This document shows positions 9,096 through 19,200 of a DNA stretch of 64,000 nucleotides, piece after piece. The translations under genes were made by a program, and so were the position numbers. The DNA comes from Rubricoccus marinus (GTDB lineage Bacteria > Bacteroidota > Rhodothermia > Rhodothermales > Rubricoccaceae), in the NCBI RefSeq assembly GCF_002257665.1, contig NZ_MQWB01000001.1, positions 2,106,511 to 2,170,510 on the forward strand, in the 5' to 3' direction. The notes under the pieces are model-generated. The model did not search any database. It had not been told where the DNA came from and saw only the letters and a program-made list of their open reading frames with translations. Position 1 is the stretch's first letter. Every line of letters starts with the position of its first letter.

Positions 9096-9190
9096 GGGGG
9101 CAACCGGAGCGCCCTGGCAGGCACATACGGCTCAACGTACTTTCGCCAGCAGTTTTCCGTTCGGTCCGGGCCCTCTCCCTCTGCTCCTTC

Positions 9191-10954
9191 ATGGTCTTCT
9201 CTCCGCGGATTCTGGCGCTGGCGCTGCTTGCCTGCCTGGTCGCCTCTGGCGCGCACGCGCAGAGCAACCCCTTCGGCACCGGGCTCCCCTCGATCCCCCG
9301 CACCGGAAGCATCAACGGGGCCGACGATATCGCGCTCGAAGGCTCCGTCGATGAGACGGAGTACTTAGTGGGACCGGGCGACACCTTTCTCGTCGCTATC
9401 GGCGGCGGGAGTGCTGCGCGCCAGTTCACAGCCGTCGTCACCGCAGACGGGCGGCTCGTGATCCCCGAGGCGGGTACGTTCAACGTGGCAGGCCGGACGC
9501 TGGAAAGCGTGCGCCGGCAGTCTGAGGCGGCTCTGGGGCGCCGGTACACGAACGTAACCACGGCGATCGCTCTCGCGAGCCCGCGCCGGTTCTCCGTCCA
9601 CGTCACGGGCGCCGTCCCCGAGCCCGGCCGCCACGCCGTGCGCGCAGCGGCACGCGTAGAAGATGCCTTGATGGTGGCCCGGCCCGCGACGGCCATGCGC
9701 GACTCGGACCGGCTGACGCTCGACACATACCGCCAGCCCGTTTCCACCACGCGCCGCGAGGCGCGCCCGGCTTACCGCAACGTCACCGTCCGGCACACGG
9801 ATGGGACAGAGAGCCGTATCGACATCGCGCGGTACCTCGTCACCGGCGACACGCGCTACAACCCGTACCTCCAAGACGGAGACGCCGTCCACCTCCCCAC
9901 CTTCGACCCCTCGCGCGAGGGCGTGTTCGTGAGCGGCGACGTCCCCTACCGCGGCGTGTACGACACCCGCCCGGGCGACACCGCGCTCGCCCTGCTCACG
10001 CTGGCCTCTGGCGACCGCGCCGAGAGCACGATCCGCGCGTTCCGCGTGACGCGGATGGGAGGCAGAGACGTCACCGACGTGCCTCTGGCGGAAGCGGCGG
10101 CGTTCCAGGTGCAGCCGCGCGACCAGATCTACGCCATTGGCTTGGCGCCAGAGGCCGGGACCGCTACCGCCCTCGGCTCGGTCCGTTACCCCGGCACGTA
10201 CCCCATTACCTCGGGCGTCACCACGCTCCGCTCGCTCCTAGACATGGCCGGCGGTCTCGCCGACGACGCGCTCGTGCGCGGCGCCTACATCGAGCGCTCC
10301 GCGCAGTCCGAACCCGAGGCTGTCCGTGCGGAGGTCAGCGGCGAGGAATCGCTCCTCTCCGCCGCCCCCCGTCTGAGCCGCCTGGATTCGCTTTCGCTCG
10401 GCATCGGGCGCCTGAGCGGCCTCGACTTCGTCAGCCGCCGGCTGTTCGTGCAGGAGACCTTCCGCACGCCGCGCCTCTCCGTCGATCTCGCCGACGCGCT
10501 GGCGAGCGGTGACGACATCGCGCTCGAAGACGGCGACCGCCTCGTCGTCCCCGAGGACTTCGGGCTCGTCCGCGTGTACGGCCAGGTGGTCCGCCCCGGC
10601 TACGTGCCTTACTCCCCCGGACTCGCGCCAGAGGCTTACGTTCAGGCCGTCGGCGGCGTCGCTCCGAGCGCGACGGATGTGTACGTGGTGGACGCTGCAA
10701 CGGGGCTCTTCGCCTCTGGCGGCCTCGTGCGTGAAGGCGACGCGGTGTACGTCGACCGCGAGCCCACCGCAGATACGGCGCAGCTGGAATCGCTCGCCCT
10801 CCAGAACCGGCAGCTTGCGCTTCAGACCGAGCAGATCCAAATCCAGGACCGGCAGCTTCGGCAGCAGGGACGGTTCCAGCTCTACCAGACCATCATCTCG
10901 ACGGTCGGAGCCGTAGCCACCGTCATCTTCGCCGTAGAGGCGCTCCGCAACTAG
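9191..10954 (+). CDS. Polysaccharide export outer-membrane protein (Wza-like, SLBB domains)
   Basis: The 587-residue precursor has a clear signal peptide (MVFSPRILALALLACLVASGAHAQ). The Poly_export domain begins at EYLVGPGDTFLVAIGGG, and several SLBB-type soluble ligand-binding domains follow (for example the GSVRYPGTYPI and VYGQVVRPGYVPYSPG regions). The C-terminus has a Gln/Leu-rich coiled coil (LALQNRQLALQTEQIQIQDR) and a final membrane segment. It should form the channel for exopolysaccharide export. It is the first gene of an operon running to 20.8 kb; the next gene starts nine bases after its stop. Confidence 0.9.
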   Translation: MVFSPRILALALLACLVASGAHAQSNPFGTGLPSIPRTGSINGADDIALEGSVDETEYLVGPGDTFLVAIGGGSAARQFTAVVTADGRLVIPEAGTFNVAGRTLESVRRQSEAALGRRYTNVTTAIALASPRRFSVHVTGAVPEPGRHAVRAAARVEDALMVARPATAMRDSDRLTLDTYRQPVSTTRREARPAYRNVTVRHTDGTESRIDIARYLVTGDTRYNPYLQDGDAVHLPTFDPSREGVFVSGDVPYRGVYDTRPGDTALALLTLASGDRAESTIRAFRVTRMGGRDVTDVPLAEAAAFQVQPRDQIYAIGLAPEAGTATALGSVRYPGTYPITSGVTTLRSLLDMAGGLADDALVRGAYIERSAQSEPEAVRAEVSGEESLLSAAPRLSRLDSLSLGIGRLSGLDFVSRRLFVQETFRTPRLSVDLADALASGDDIALEDGDRLVVPEDFGLVRVYGQVVRPGYVPYSPGLAPEAYVQAVGGVAPSATDVYVVDAATGLFASGGLVREGDAVYVDREPTADTAQLESLALQNRQLALQTEQIQIQDRQLRQQGRFQLYQTIISTVGAVATVIFAVEALRN

Positions 10955-10963
10955 GACCGCGCG

Positions 10964-12220
10964 ATGTCTACCTCCCTACCCGATGTCCGGATCTCAGGCG
11001 GCGACGGCCCCGGCAGCCTGCCACGAGGGGCTGAGCCTCTGGCGCCAGAGGCGCCCGCGAGCGAGGGCGTGATCTCACCGCGGCTCCTCGAGCGGCTGTG
11101 GTGGGCGGCCCGCGTGGCCTACCGTGCCCGGTGGGTACTGATCGCCATCACCATCCTCGCAGCTGGCCTCTCGGTCTGGCTGGCGCTGCTGATGCCGAAC
11201 CGGTTCCAGGCCGAAACCCGCGTCATGCTGCCCGATAGCGGCGACGGCTTTGGAGGCCTGCTCGAATCCATCGCTCCCGGCGCGTCGGCCATCCTCGGGC
11301 AAGACGGCGGGGGCGGCTATACGCGCTACTCGGCCATTCTCACCTCTCGGACGTCCCTCGAAGAGGTCGTAGACCGCTTTGACCTGGTCCGCGTGTATGA
11401 GACCCAGGAAAAGGCTTCTCCTCGCGATGAAGCCGTAGCGGCGCTTTCTGCGAACACCGGGATCGGTGTCGATCTGGAGTACGACTACCTCTCTGTACGC
11501 GTGCTGGATGAGAGCCCCGAGCGCGCCGCCGATATCGCCAACTACTACGTGGCGGTGCTCAACCGGCGGCACATCGCGCTGAGCAGCGGGAGCGCAGCCG
11601 AGCAGCGGGAGTTTCTCGAGACGCGTCTGAATGAGGCCGAGCTCGCGCTGGACTCCGCCCGGCAGGCTATGCAAGCATTCCAGGAGCGCAATGGCGTGGT
11701 CCAGCTGGAATCCCAGGCAGAAGCGCTGATGGGCGCGATCGGCGCCGCTCGGGGCCAAGTTGCCGAGGCCGAGGTGCGGTACCAGGCGCTCCGGTCCCAG
11801 TACGGGGACGAGAACCCGGACGTGTCCGCGGCCCGTGCCGCTGTGTCGTCCGCGCAGTCTCAACTCAACCGCCTGACGGGAGGGGAAGACGCCGTGATGC
11901 CCATCCCGCTCCAGCAGTTTCCCGCCGTTGGACGCCAGTATGGGCAACTGATGCAGGAGCTTAAAACGCAAGAGGCCATCCTGACGGCCATCCGCCCCAT
12001 GTACGAGCAGGCGGCCATGTCGGAGCGCCGCGACGCCAGCGCCGTCCAGGTGCTCGATCCGGCCGTGCCGCCGTCTCGCAAGGCCGAGCCCCGGCGGTCC
12101 ATCATCGTCCTGTCCGCGACCCTTGCGGCGCCGATCCTCGCGCTGCTGCTGCTGCTGACCTGGGCGCTTGTCCGGGAGAACGGCGCGCGCGTCTTTAGCC
12201 GGCTCCGCGCCGAGAGCTAG
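10964..12220 (+). CDS. Wzz-like polysaccharide chain-length/co-polymerase protein
   Basis: The 418-residue inner-membrane protein has two membrane segments (about residues 52-75, and near the C-terminus LSATLAAPILALLLLLTWALV). These flank a periplasmic domain with Wzz features and a GNVR-like coiled-coil region. No cytoplasmic tyrosine-kinase domain follows. It probably sets polysaccharide chain length and bridges the polymerase to the export channel. The N-terminal 30 residues include a full iterated palindrome read as LAPEAP. Its TAG stop overlaps the GTG start of the next gene by one base. Confidence 0.85.
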   Translation: MSTSLPDVRISGGDGPGSLPRGAEPLAPEAPASEGVISPRLLERLWWAARVAYRARWVLIAITILAAGLSVWLALLMPNRFQAETRVMLPDSGDGFGGLLESIAPGASAILGQDGGGGYTRYSAILTSRTSLEEVVDRFDLVRVYETQEKASPRDEAVAALSANTGIGVDLEYDYLSVRVLDESPERAADIANYYVAVLNRRHIALSSGSAAEQREFLETRLNEAELALDSARQAMQAFQERNGVVQLESQAEALMGAIGAARGQVAEAEVRYQALRSQYGDENPDVSAARAAVSSAQSQLNRLTGGEDAVMPIPLQQFPAVGRQYGQLMQELKTQEAILTAIRPMYEQAAMSERRDASAVQVLDPAVPPSRKAEPRRSIIVLSATLAAPILALLLLLTWALVRENGARVFSRLRAES

Positions 12221-13629
12221 TGGAGAGTGCAAAGCTCTCACTCCCCCCTCTGCCTCTGGCGGTGGGAAGCGGGCTCGCGGCTACGGGTCTGCTTCTGGCG
12301 GTCCTCGCTCTCGCGCCAGAGGCCCTACCCCTCTTGGTGGTCGCGGGAATTGGGCTTCTGGCGCTGCTGGTCTGGGCCCCCTCCGTCGCCGCGCCCCGCA
12401 CCGTCGGGCTGATCGCCGTCTCCATTCTTAGCATCGCGGCTCTCGGCGGCGACGATGGGACGGACGCGTTCGAGGTCGCCTTCGGCGTTGCGCTGCTTCT
12501 CTACCCGGTGCTGTGGTACGTGCTGAGCGCCGCGGAAGGGTACCGATGCATCCGAACGGGTCCCGACCTCGCATACGTCCTCTTTCTAGCAGTCGCGCTC
12601 GTTTTCGGCGTCGGTCTCGCCGCTAGAGGCGACGGCTTCAGCGCGGAGTTCCGGTCGGACATCACGACCGTGCTGGCGTTCGCGATGTGGCTGCCGGCAC
12701 GCGAGGTGTGCATCCGCCACCGCTACGGGCCGCGCATCATCGCGACGCTGCTGATCGGGCTCGGGGTCGTCGCGGCTATTAGCGCCGCGGTACGGCTTCA
12801 GATGGCGCTCAGCAGCGCTGAAGCGTTTTACGAAGTCGTGGATGTGCGGATCGCCTCTGGCGAGATCCAGGTGATCGGCGCGCTTCTCACGGCGATGTGC
12901 GCCCTGGCGGTGGTTCGCACGCTCGGCATGCGCGTGGTACTGCTCGCCGCGACGGGCTTGCTTCTGGGCGGGTTGATCCTGGCGAAGTCGCGAGGCCCAT
13001 GGGTGGCTGCGGCGGTGGCCCTTATGATCGCGGGGAGCCTCTTACCAGGGCATGGCAAGCGCAGGCTCGTCGGCTTTAGCCTGTTGGGCGCGGCGCTCCT
13101 CGTAGGAGGAGCGATCGCCGTCCTGGGAGACGAACTCGCGCTGATCGGAATCGGCCTGGCGCGGCGCTTGTTCTCCATTTCGAGCGCGTTTACGGCCGAT
13201 GTGTCGCTTCTCAACCGCTATGAAGAGACCGCCAGTGCGTGGCGAGAGATTCAGCAGAGCCCGATCCTGGGCCATGGTTGGGGCGCCCAGGTGTTTCGGA
13301 AGGACCTCATCGCGAATGGCACGCTTTCCTGGGGTTTCATCCACAACGGGTACATCTGGCTCTGGCATAAGGTGGGCATCTTAGGCCTCACGCTGTTCCT
13401 GATTCCATTCGGCACCTCGGTACTCTACGGGATCCGTGCGGCAACATCGGCCGCGCTCGCACACGAGGAACGTGCCTACGCGGCTGCGTCGGTTGGTGCC
13501 GTGCTCGCGTTCGCCGTGCTCGGCCTCCCCTCGAACCCGTTCGCGGTCTTGGACCAGATACTCATCGTGACCCTCGCGATGGCTCTCGCCAGCGGCCTGT
13601 ACCACCGCTCCCTGCGCTATGCTCACTGA
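12220..13629 (+). CDS. O-antigen polymerase/ligase family protein (Wzy/WaaL-like)
   Basis: A 469-residue polytopic membrane protein with about 11-12 hydrophobic segments. A large loop near residues 340-390 contains ILGHGWGAQVF and FIHNGYIWLWHKVGILG, the signature region of the Wzy_C/O-antigen ligase family (a conserved H-N-x-Y). It should polymerise or ligate lipid-linked repeat units on the periplasmic face. The start is a GTG overlapping the previous stop (TAGTG), and the 3' end overlaps the next gene by 11 bases, so the genes are translationally coupled. Confidence 0.85.
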   Translation: MESAKLSLPPLPLAVGSGLAATGLLLAVLALAPEALPLLVVAGIGLLALLVWAPSVAAPRTVGLIAVSILSIAALGGDDGTDAFEVAFGVALLLYPVLWYVLSAAEGYRCIRTGPDLAYVLFLAVALVFGVGLAARGDGFSAEFRSDITTVLAFAMWLPAREVCIRHRYGPRIIATLLIGLGVVAAISAAVRLQMALSSAEAFYEVVDVRIASGEIQVIGALLTAMCALAVVRTLGMRVVLLAATGLLLGGLILAKSRGPWVAAAVALMIAGSLLPGHGKRRLVGFSLLGAALLVGGAIAVLGDELALIGIGLARRLFSISSAFTADVSLLNRYEETASAWREIQQSPILGHGWGAQVFRKDLIANGTLSWGFIHNGYIWLWHKVGILGLTLFLIPFGTSVLYGIRAATSAALAHEERAYAAASVGAVLAFAVLGLPSNPFAVLDQILIVTLAMALASGLYHRSLRYAH

Positions 13630-14539
13630 CCGTCTCCGCACACTGCTCCGGCGCTCAGGCCCTGCGCGCGCCCTCGCGAGTCCCCTTCTCGCCGTGCGCC
13701 GCCGCATCGTCGGCAGGCGCCATGCGCTTCGAGCCTCCGTGTGGGACGACGCGCGAGGGCTTCTGGCGCAGCCCCCGGTTGTCCGCGTGGACACCTTTGG
13801 CGGCACGTTCGAACTCGACCCCCGATCACACATCCTCGCGCGGCTGATGCTGGACGGTGACTACGAGCCGGAGGTCTTCGGCCTATGCGCCAGCCTTCTG
13901 GATCCCGAGCGCGACGTGATCGACGTGGGGGCGAATGCGGGCTTCTTCTCCGTAGGGCTCGCGCAGCGCCTTACAAGCGGGCGCCTGCTTGCTATTGAGC
14001 CCTCGGCCGCGATGGTGGCGCGCCTCCGAGGCAACCTGGAGCGGAACGGCGTGACGGAGAACGTGCTCGTCGAGCCTCTGGCGTTGTCCGACCGTGAGGG
14101 CACGGCATCGCTCAACACCATCCAAGGCAACGAGGAGTACAGCACGCTGGGCGAGGCGGCGCACCCCGCGCTCGCGTCGAGCGGGATCGCCTCTGGCGTG
14201 GTGCAGGAACGCATCCGCACGGCTCGTCTGGACGACGTCGTGGCCGCGCATGGTTTGCGCCCGGCGCTGCTGAAGGTGGACGTGGAGGGTTTCGAGGCCC
14301 AGGTCTTCGGGGGCGCGATGCAGACTCTCCGAGACCACCGCCCGGCGGTCGTCACCGAGTTCAGCGCCGACCTGCTGCGCGCAAACGGCTCGTCGCCAGA
14401 GGCCATGGTCCGACTGTTCGAGTCGTGCGGGTACCGCATCCTGGACCCGTTCACGCCCGGCCACCCGCCCGTGACGCCGACATTTCTTCGAACGACAGAA
14501 GAAGTCCTCTGCCTTCCTGAGGAGCACCCGCTCGCGTGA
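13619..14539 (+). CDS. FkbM-family methyltransferase
   Basis: The 306-residue protein has the class I methyltransferase glycine loop DVIDVGANAGFFSVGLA near residues 100-115, an acidic residue ending the second strand (LLAIEPSA), and the FkbM signature LLKVDVEGFEAQVF. It probably O-methylates a sugar in the exopolysaccharide repeat unit using S-adenosylmethionine. It is embedded in the glycosyltransferase operon and overlaps both neighbours by a few bases. Confidence 0.88.
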   Translation: MLTDRLRTLLRRSGPARALASPLLAVRRRIVGRRHALRASVWDDARGLLAQPPVVRVDTFGGTFELDPRSHILARLMLDGDYEPEVFGLCASLLDPERDVIDVGANAGFFSVGLAQRLTSGRLLAIEPSAAMVARLRGNLERNGVTENVLVEPLALSDREGTASLNTIQGNEEYSTLGEAAHPALASSGIASGVVQERIRTARLDDVVAAHGLRPALLKVDVEGFEAQVFGGAMQTLRDHRPAVVTEFSADLLRANGSSPEAMVRLFESCGYRILDPFTPGHPPVTPTFLRTTEEVLCLPEEHPLA

Positions 14540-15738
14540 TGCGTCCCCGCCTGATGCTGTACGAGTCCGCCTCTGGCGGCCACCGCGCGGAGCACCTCTG
14601 CTGGCTCGCCGATGCCTGGATGGCGCGGGACCGTGACGACGTGCTCGTCCTGGTACCGCCTCAGCAGCTAGCGGACAACTTCCCGGAGGTCGCCGATCGG
14701 GCTAACGCCAGCGGCGGCCGGATCCGCCTCGCCCCGTACGATTCGGCTCTGGAGCAGGGAACGCAGTGGGATAGCCTGCTCGGAACCCGTCGCGCCGAGC
14801 CTCTGGCGCGCGCGATCCTGGCTCACCGGCCGGAGCGGGTCCTGGCGATGAGCTTTGATCACTTTCTCGCGCCGCTGGGATGGGGCGTCCCGCTACCGGC
14901 AGACGCTCTGGTCTCGGGCATCTTTTTCCGGCCCACGCTCCACTACGACGCCATCGGATCTCCTTCGACGTCGCTGCGGGAGCGGGCCGAGCGCACGCTA
15001 AAGCGACTGCTCACCCGACGCGCTCTACGCCACCCGGCCTTCGACACACTGTTCAGCCTGGACCCGACGGCTGTGCCTGCGCTCCAGGCGCTTGGCCCGA
15101 ACGTGGCGCTTCTCCCCGACCCGGTCCCGGAGGAGCCCGTTCTCCGCCCTCGCAACGAGGTCCGCGCGGATCTCGGCATCGAACCGGGGCGCACGCTCTT
15201 CCTGTTGGCGGGCGGTCTGGACGACCGCAAGGGACCTCTGGAAACGCTCCGGGCGCTCCTCGCGCTCGCGCCAGAGGCCCAAGCGCGTACTGCGGTGGCC
15301 TTTATGGGGCGCGTTGGCGCCGATGTCCGGGACCGATTCGACGCGCTTGCCGACGAGGTTCGGGGCTCGACCGCCGTGCAACTCGTCGTGCGCGACGCGT
15401 TCGTGCCGACGGGCGAGATGCAGACGGTGGTGGCGGCGGCGGACGTGCTTCTCGTTCCGTACGTGAAGCACGTGGGCTCCAGCGGCTTTTTGATGCGTGC
15501 CGCTGGCGCCGGCGTGCCGGTCCTCTCCCAGGCGTGGGGCGCGATGGGTCACCTCGTGCGCGAGCACGGCCTCGGTCAGACAGTCGACCCGACAGACACC
15601 CGAGCCCTCGCCACGTCGCTCTCGCGAGCCAGCCAGACGCCAGAGGCGGGGTTCGACCCGGAGGGAGCGGCCCGCTTTGCCGCCCGGTTTACGGTCCAGG
15701 CGTACACGGAGACCATCCTCAACCGCCTGGCGCCATGA
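14536..15738 (+). CDS. Glycosyltransferase, GT4-like (GT-B fold)
   Basis: The 400-residue protein has a GT-B organisation. The N-terminal half begins with the glycine-containing loop YESASGGHRAEH, and the C-terminal half with LFLLAGGLDDRKGPLETL. A late segment (LVPYVKHVGSSGFLMRAAGAGVPVLSQ) matches the nucleotide-sugar binding E/S-rich region of family 4. The sugar substrate cannot be read from sequence. The start is GTG at 14536 or ATG at 14539, overlapping the previous stop. Confidence 0.78.
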   Translation: MMRPRLMLYESASGGHRAEHLCWLADAWMARDRDDVLVLVPPQQLADNFPEVADRANASGGRIRLAPYDSALEQGTQWDSLLGTRRAEPLARAILAHRPERVLAMSFDHFLAPLGWGVPLPADALVSGIFFRPTLHYDAIGSPSTSLRERAERTLKRLLTRRALRHPAFDTLFSLDPTAVPALQALGPNVALLPDPVPEEPVLRPRNEVRADLGIEPGRTLFLLAGGLDDRKGPLETLRALLALAPEAQARTAVAFMGRVGADVRDRFDALADEVRGSTAVQLVVRDAFVPTGEMQTVVAAADVLLVPYVKHVGSSGFLMRAAGAGVPVLSQAWGAMGHLVREHGLGQTVDPTDTRALATSLSRASQTPEAGFDPEGAARFAARFTVQAYTETILNRLAP

Positions 15739-16916
15739 CCGCGTGTGTACTCTGGGCGAGGTTCGGCCCTTACCACATCGCACGCCTGGCCGCAGCACAC
15801 GGCTATTTCGACGCGCGAGGCGGTACGCTTGTCGGGATGGAGGTCGCGGGTGACGATGCGACGTACGCGTGGGACACCGAAGGCGAGTCCCCTTTCCCGC
15901 GGACCTGCGCGTTCCCCGACCGGACGGTCGAGGCGATCCCGAACGCCGAAATGGCGCGCGGAATCACCGAGGCGCTGGACCGCTTGGATCCCTCCGCCGT
16001 CGCCTTTGCGAGCTACTCCACGCCCGACGCGCTCGCGGCGCTCGCCTGGTGCCGGCGCAAGAGGCGCACGGCGGTCATGATGTTCGACAGCCGCGCGGAG
16101 GACGCGCCCCGGAGCGTGCCGCGGGAAGCGCTCAAGCGCGCGCTGGTCTCGGGCGTTGACGCCGCGCTCGTGGCGGGGACTCAGAGCCGCGCCTACGCTC
16201 GCGCCCTGGGCATCCACGAAACGTACGCGCCGCTGGACGTCGTGGACAACGCTTCGTTCGCCTCTGGAGCCGAGCAACCCCGGCCGGCCCTCGCGCCCGA
16301 CGGGCCGTACTTCCTCGCGTCTGGCCGATTCGTGGGACGCAAGAACCTCTCCACGCTGCTTCGGGCGTACGCGACGTATCGAACGCGGAGCGACGTGCCG
16401 TGGCCGCTTGTGTTGCTCGGCGACGGGCCCGAACGCGAGCCTCTGGCGGCCCTCGCCGGCGAAGGCGTGACGTTCGCGGGGTTCCAGCAGCGCGACGCGC
16501 TCCCGGCGTTTTACGGCCACGCCGGGGCGTTCGTCCACTCCGCGACGCAGGACCAGTGGGGACTGGTCGTAAACGAGGCGATGGCGGCAGGCCTGCCACT
16601 GCTCGTCTCGACCGGCGCAGGATGCGCGCCCGACCTCGTGGAAAACGGTGAGAACGGCTGGACGTTTTCGCCAGAGGCCGAGGACGATCTTGCCGCCCTC
16701 CTCTCCCGCACCGCCGCCCTCGCTCCCGAGGTGCGCCAGAGGCTTGGTCAACGCTCGCGCGAGATTGTGGCGAGCTTCCGGCCGGAGGACTTCGCTGAGG
16801 GCCTCTGGCGGGCGTGCCTCACGCCTTCCAAGCGGGCGTTCCCGCTCCGCTGTCGCCTCGCGCTCGCCGCCCTCGCGCGCCGCGATCCTCGCGCGTACCA
16901 CGCCATCCCGGACTGA
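15735..16916 (+). CDS. Glycosyltransferase family 4 protein
   Basis: The 393-residue GT-B enzyme starts at ATG 15735 (MTACVLWARFGPYHIARL), whose ATGA overlaps the previous stop. The acceptor half includes the TPDALAALAWCRRK region. The donor half has SGRFVGRKNLSTLLRAY, LLGDGPEREPL, and WGLVVNEAMAAGLPLLVS, the E-x7-E-like motif of GT4. It should add one sugar to the lipid-linked repeat unit in the cytoplasm. Several in-frame copies of the iterated motif are read as PLA, PEA and LWR. Confidence 0.85.
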   Translation: MTACVLWARFGPYHIARLAAAHGYFDARGGTLVGMEVAGDDATYAWDTEGESPFPRTCAFPDRTVEAIPNAEMARGITEALDRLDPSAVAFASYSTPDALAALAWCRRKRRTAVMMFDSRAEDAPRSVPREALKRALVSGVDAALVAGTQSRAYARALGIHETYAPLDVVDNASFASGAEQPRPALAPDGPYFLASGRFVGRKNLSTLLRAYATYRTRSDVPWPLVLLGDGPEREPLAALAGEGVTFAGFQQRDALPAFYGHAGAFVHSATQDQWGLVVNEAMAAGLPLLVSTGAGCAPDLVENGENGWTFSPEAEDDLAALLSRTAALAPEVRQRLGQRSREIVASFRPEDFAEGLWRACLTPSKRAFPLRCRLALAALARRDPRAYHAIPD

Positions 16917-18058
16917 TGCACCTCGCGTTTCTCGCGCTTCAAGACCCCACGGACCCCGCGGCGTTCTCGGGCATCCCGTTCCGGGTCGCGCGCCACCTCC
17001 GCGCGGCGCTTGCAGAGCGAGGGGGGCGCTTGAGCACCGTCGGTCCCCTCCATGAGGGCGCCCCGCTGAGCGGGAAGGTCACCAAGCTGAAACACCGGCT
17101 GGCGGGCCGGGGGTACCTGGGACACCACACGTGGTTGTCCACGCGCGCGATGAGCCAGCGCGCCAACGAGGCCATTCAGCGGCTCCAGCCCGACGCCGTC
17201 CTGTGCCTCTCTTCCCTCCCCTTTGTGGACCTCGATCCGTCCGTTCCCGCGGCCTTCTGGGTGGACGGGACGTTCGAGATGAACCTCGAGTACTACAGCG
17301 ACTACAGCGGGTTGGCGGACGACAACGTGCGCCAGGGGCTGGAGACGGACCGCGCCGGGATCGCCCGGGCGGACCTCGCGCTGTACGCGTCCGAGGCCGC
17401 GGCAGCGTCCGCGATCGGCTACTTCGGCGCGGATCCGGAGCGCGTACACGTTGTCCCATGGGCGGCCAACCTCGATGCTCCCCCTTCGCGCGAAGACGCT
17501 GAGCGCGCGCTCGCGGGCCGACGCTCGGACCGGGCGCAGCTCCTGTTTCTGGGCAAAGACTGGTTTCGAAAAGGGGGCGACCGCGCCGTACGCGTAGCCG
17601 AGGAGATGACGGCGCTCGGCCTTCCCACCATGCTCCACGTTGCCGGTGCGCACCCGCCTCTGGCGCCCGAAGCCCAAGGCGTGGCTGTAGAGGGGTTTCT
17701 GTCGAAGGACGACCCCGCACAACGCCAGAGGCTTTTAGCGCTGCTCCACGACAGCCACTTTCTGCGCATGCCGGTGCGGGCCGAGGACTTCGGATGCGTC
17801 TTCGCCGAGGCGGGCGCGTACGCGCTCCCGTCGATCTCCACCCGAACCGGGGGCGTTCCCAGCGCCGTCGGCGACGGCGGCTTGCTGTTCGCGCCAGAGG
17901 CCACCCCGCAAGAGATCGCGGCTGACGCGGTCGCTCTGCTTCGCGACAGAGACCGGTACTTTGCTCTCGCGCAGGCGGCTCGAGATCGCTACGAGCAGGA
18001 GACAAACTGGGACACCGTCGTTCGGCGCGTCTTGGACCTTTTGGAGCCGCTCGTATGA
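16916..18058 (+). CDS. Glycosyltransferase family 4 protein
   Basis: The 380-residue protein starts at ATG 16916 (TGATG overlap with the preceding stop). Donor-domain features include LLFLGKDWFRKGGDRAVRVAEEM, HVVPWAANLD, and EDFGCVFAEAGAYALPSIST, with the glutamate-containing GT4 loop followed by a GG(I/V)PSAVGDGG segment. The substrate is unknown. It is part of the run of overlapping exopolysaccharide genes. Confidence 0.85.
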   Translation: MHLAFLALQDPTDPAAFSGIPFRVARHLRAALAERGGRLSTVGPLHEGAPLSGKVTKLKHRLAGRGYLGHHTWLSTRAMSQRANEAIQRLQPDAVLCLSSLPFVDLDPSVPAAFWVDGTFEMNLEYYSDYSGLADDNVRQGLETDRAGIARADLALYASEAAAASAIGYFGADPERVHVVPWAANLDAPPSREDAERALAGRRSDRAQLLFLGKDWFRKGGDRAVRVAEEMTALGLPTMLHVAGAHPPLAPEAQGVAVEGFLSKDDPAQRQRLLALLHDSHFLRMPVRAEDFGCVFAEAGAYALPSISTRTGGVPSAVGDGGLLFAPEATPQEIAADAVALLRDRDRYFALAQAARDRYEQETNWDTVVRRVLDLLEPLV

Positions 18059-19200
18059 GTTCCGTCGCGATCGTCGGCCGATTTCCGCCGCCGCTGGACG
18101 GTCAGGCGGTGGTCACCCGCACCCTCGCCGATCTGTTGGACCGTGAGCACGGCGGGACGCTAGACGTGCGCCGCTTCAACCTTTCGGCTCCGGAGGGCGA
18201 CCAGATCAGCGACGTCTCGCGCGGTGACCGACTAAAGCACTACCTCGGTGCCGGTGCACGGCTTCGCACGTGGGCGTCCTCCCTCCCGGCTGGCCCCATT
18301 CTCTGGCCGTCCGTTTCTCCCAGCGTGATGGGACACCTGAGAGACGTGGGAACGGTCCTGCCCGCGCTCGGCCGCGAGCGCGAAGTGTACGCCGTCGTCC
18401 ACCGGGGGGACTTCCACACACAGTTCGAGCACCCCTTGACGCGGTGGACGGCACCGGGGCTCATCCGGCGCCTCGCCGGGGTTGTGTTCCTCTCGCACGG
18501 GCTCGCCGAACGCTGTGCCCAGTGGATCCCCCCTGAGAAGCGCATCGTCGTCCACAACACCATCGGGCCAGACGTGGAGGTTCCCCCAGAGGCGGCGCGC
18601 GCGAAGTCTGAGCGGTCGGTTTCTGGCCGACCGGTGCGGGTGCTTTTCCTGTCGGGGATGATCCCAAGCAAAGGCTACCTCGTGGTGCTGGACGCGATCG
18701 CGGAGTTGCAGCACCGCGGCGTCGAGGTCGAGGCAACGTTTGCAGGCCGCTGGCTCAGCGCGGAAGACGAGCGCGCGTTCTGGACGCGGGCCCACGCCCC
18801 TGGCGCTGCGCGCGCGGTCCGGCACCTCGGCGGCGTCAGCGATCGGGCGGAGATCCAGCGGCTCTACCTCGATGCGGACTTTTTCGTGCTGCCCACGACG
18901 TACCCCATCGAAGCGCAGCCTCTCACCATTATCGAGGCCTTGAGCGCCGCGACTCCCGTCATCGCGACGCGTCACGCCAGCATCCCGGAGATGATCGAGG
19001 ACGGCGTGAGCGGACGGTTTGCCGCGCCAGACGCCAACGCGCTCGCGGACGCCGTCGAAGCCTCGATGGAGCCCAATGTATGGTTCGCCCTGTCGCGTGG
19101 AGCCCGCGCGCGCTACGATGCCGCGTTCGCGCCAGAGGCCGTCCGCGCTCAGTGGATGGAGCTTCTGGCGCACATGCGCCCCGCTTCTCTGCACGCATGA
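18055..19200 (+). CDS. Glycosyltransferase family 4 protein
   Basis: The 381-residue enzyme begins VAIVGRFPPPLDGQAVVTR, a typical GT4 N-terminal strand and glycine loop. It has LFLSGMIPSKGYLVVLDAI at the start of the donor domain and EAQPLTIIEALSAATPVIAT as the GT4 nucleotide-sugar motif. It overlaps both neighbours through ATGA junctions. It is the fourth glycosyltransferase of the operon, suggesting a repeat unit of around five sugars including the primed one. Confidence 0.87.
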   Translation: MSSVAIVGRFPPPLDGQAVVTRTLADLLDREHGGTLDVRRFNLSAPEGDQISDVSRGDRLKHYLGAGARLRTWASSLPAGPILWPSVSPSVMGHLRDVGTVLPALGREREVYAVVHRGDFHTQFEHPLTRWTAPGLIRRLAGVVFLSHGLAERCAQWIPPEKRIVVHNTIGPDVEVPPEAARAKSERSVSGRPVRVLFLSGMIPSKGYLVVLDAIAELQHRGVEVEATFAGRWLSAEDERAFWTRAHAPGAARAVRHLGGVSDRAEIQRLYLDADFFVLPTTYPIEAQPLTIIEALSAATPVIATRHASIPEMIEDGVSGRFAAPDANALADAVEASMEPNVWFALSRGARARYDAAFAPEAVRAQWMELLAHMRPASLHA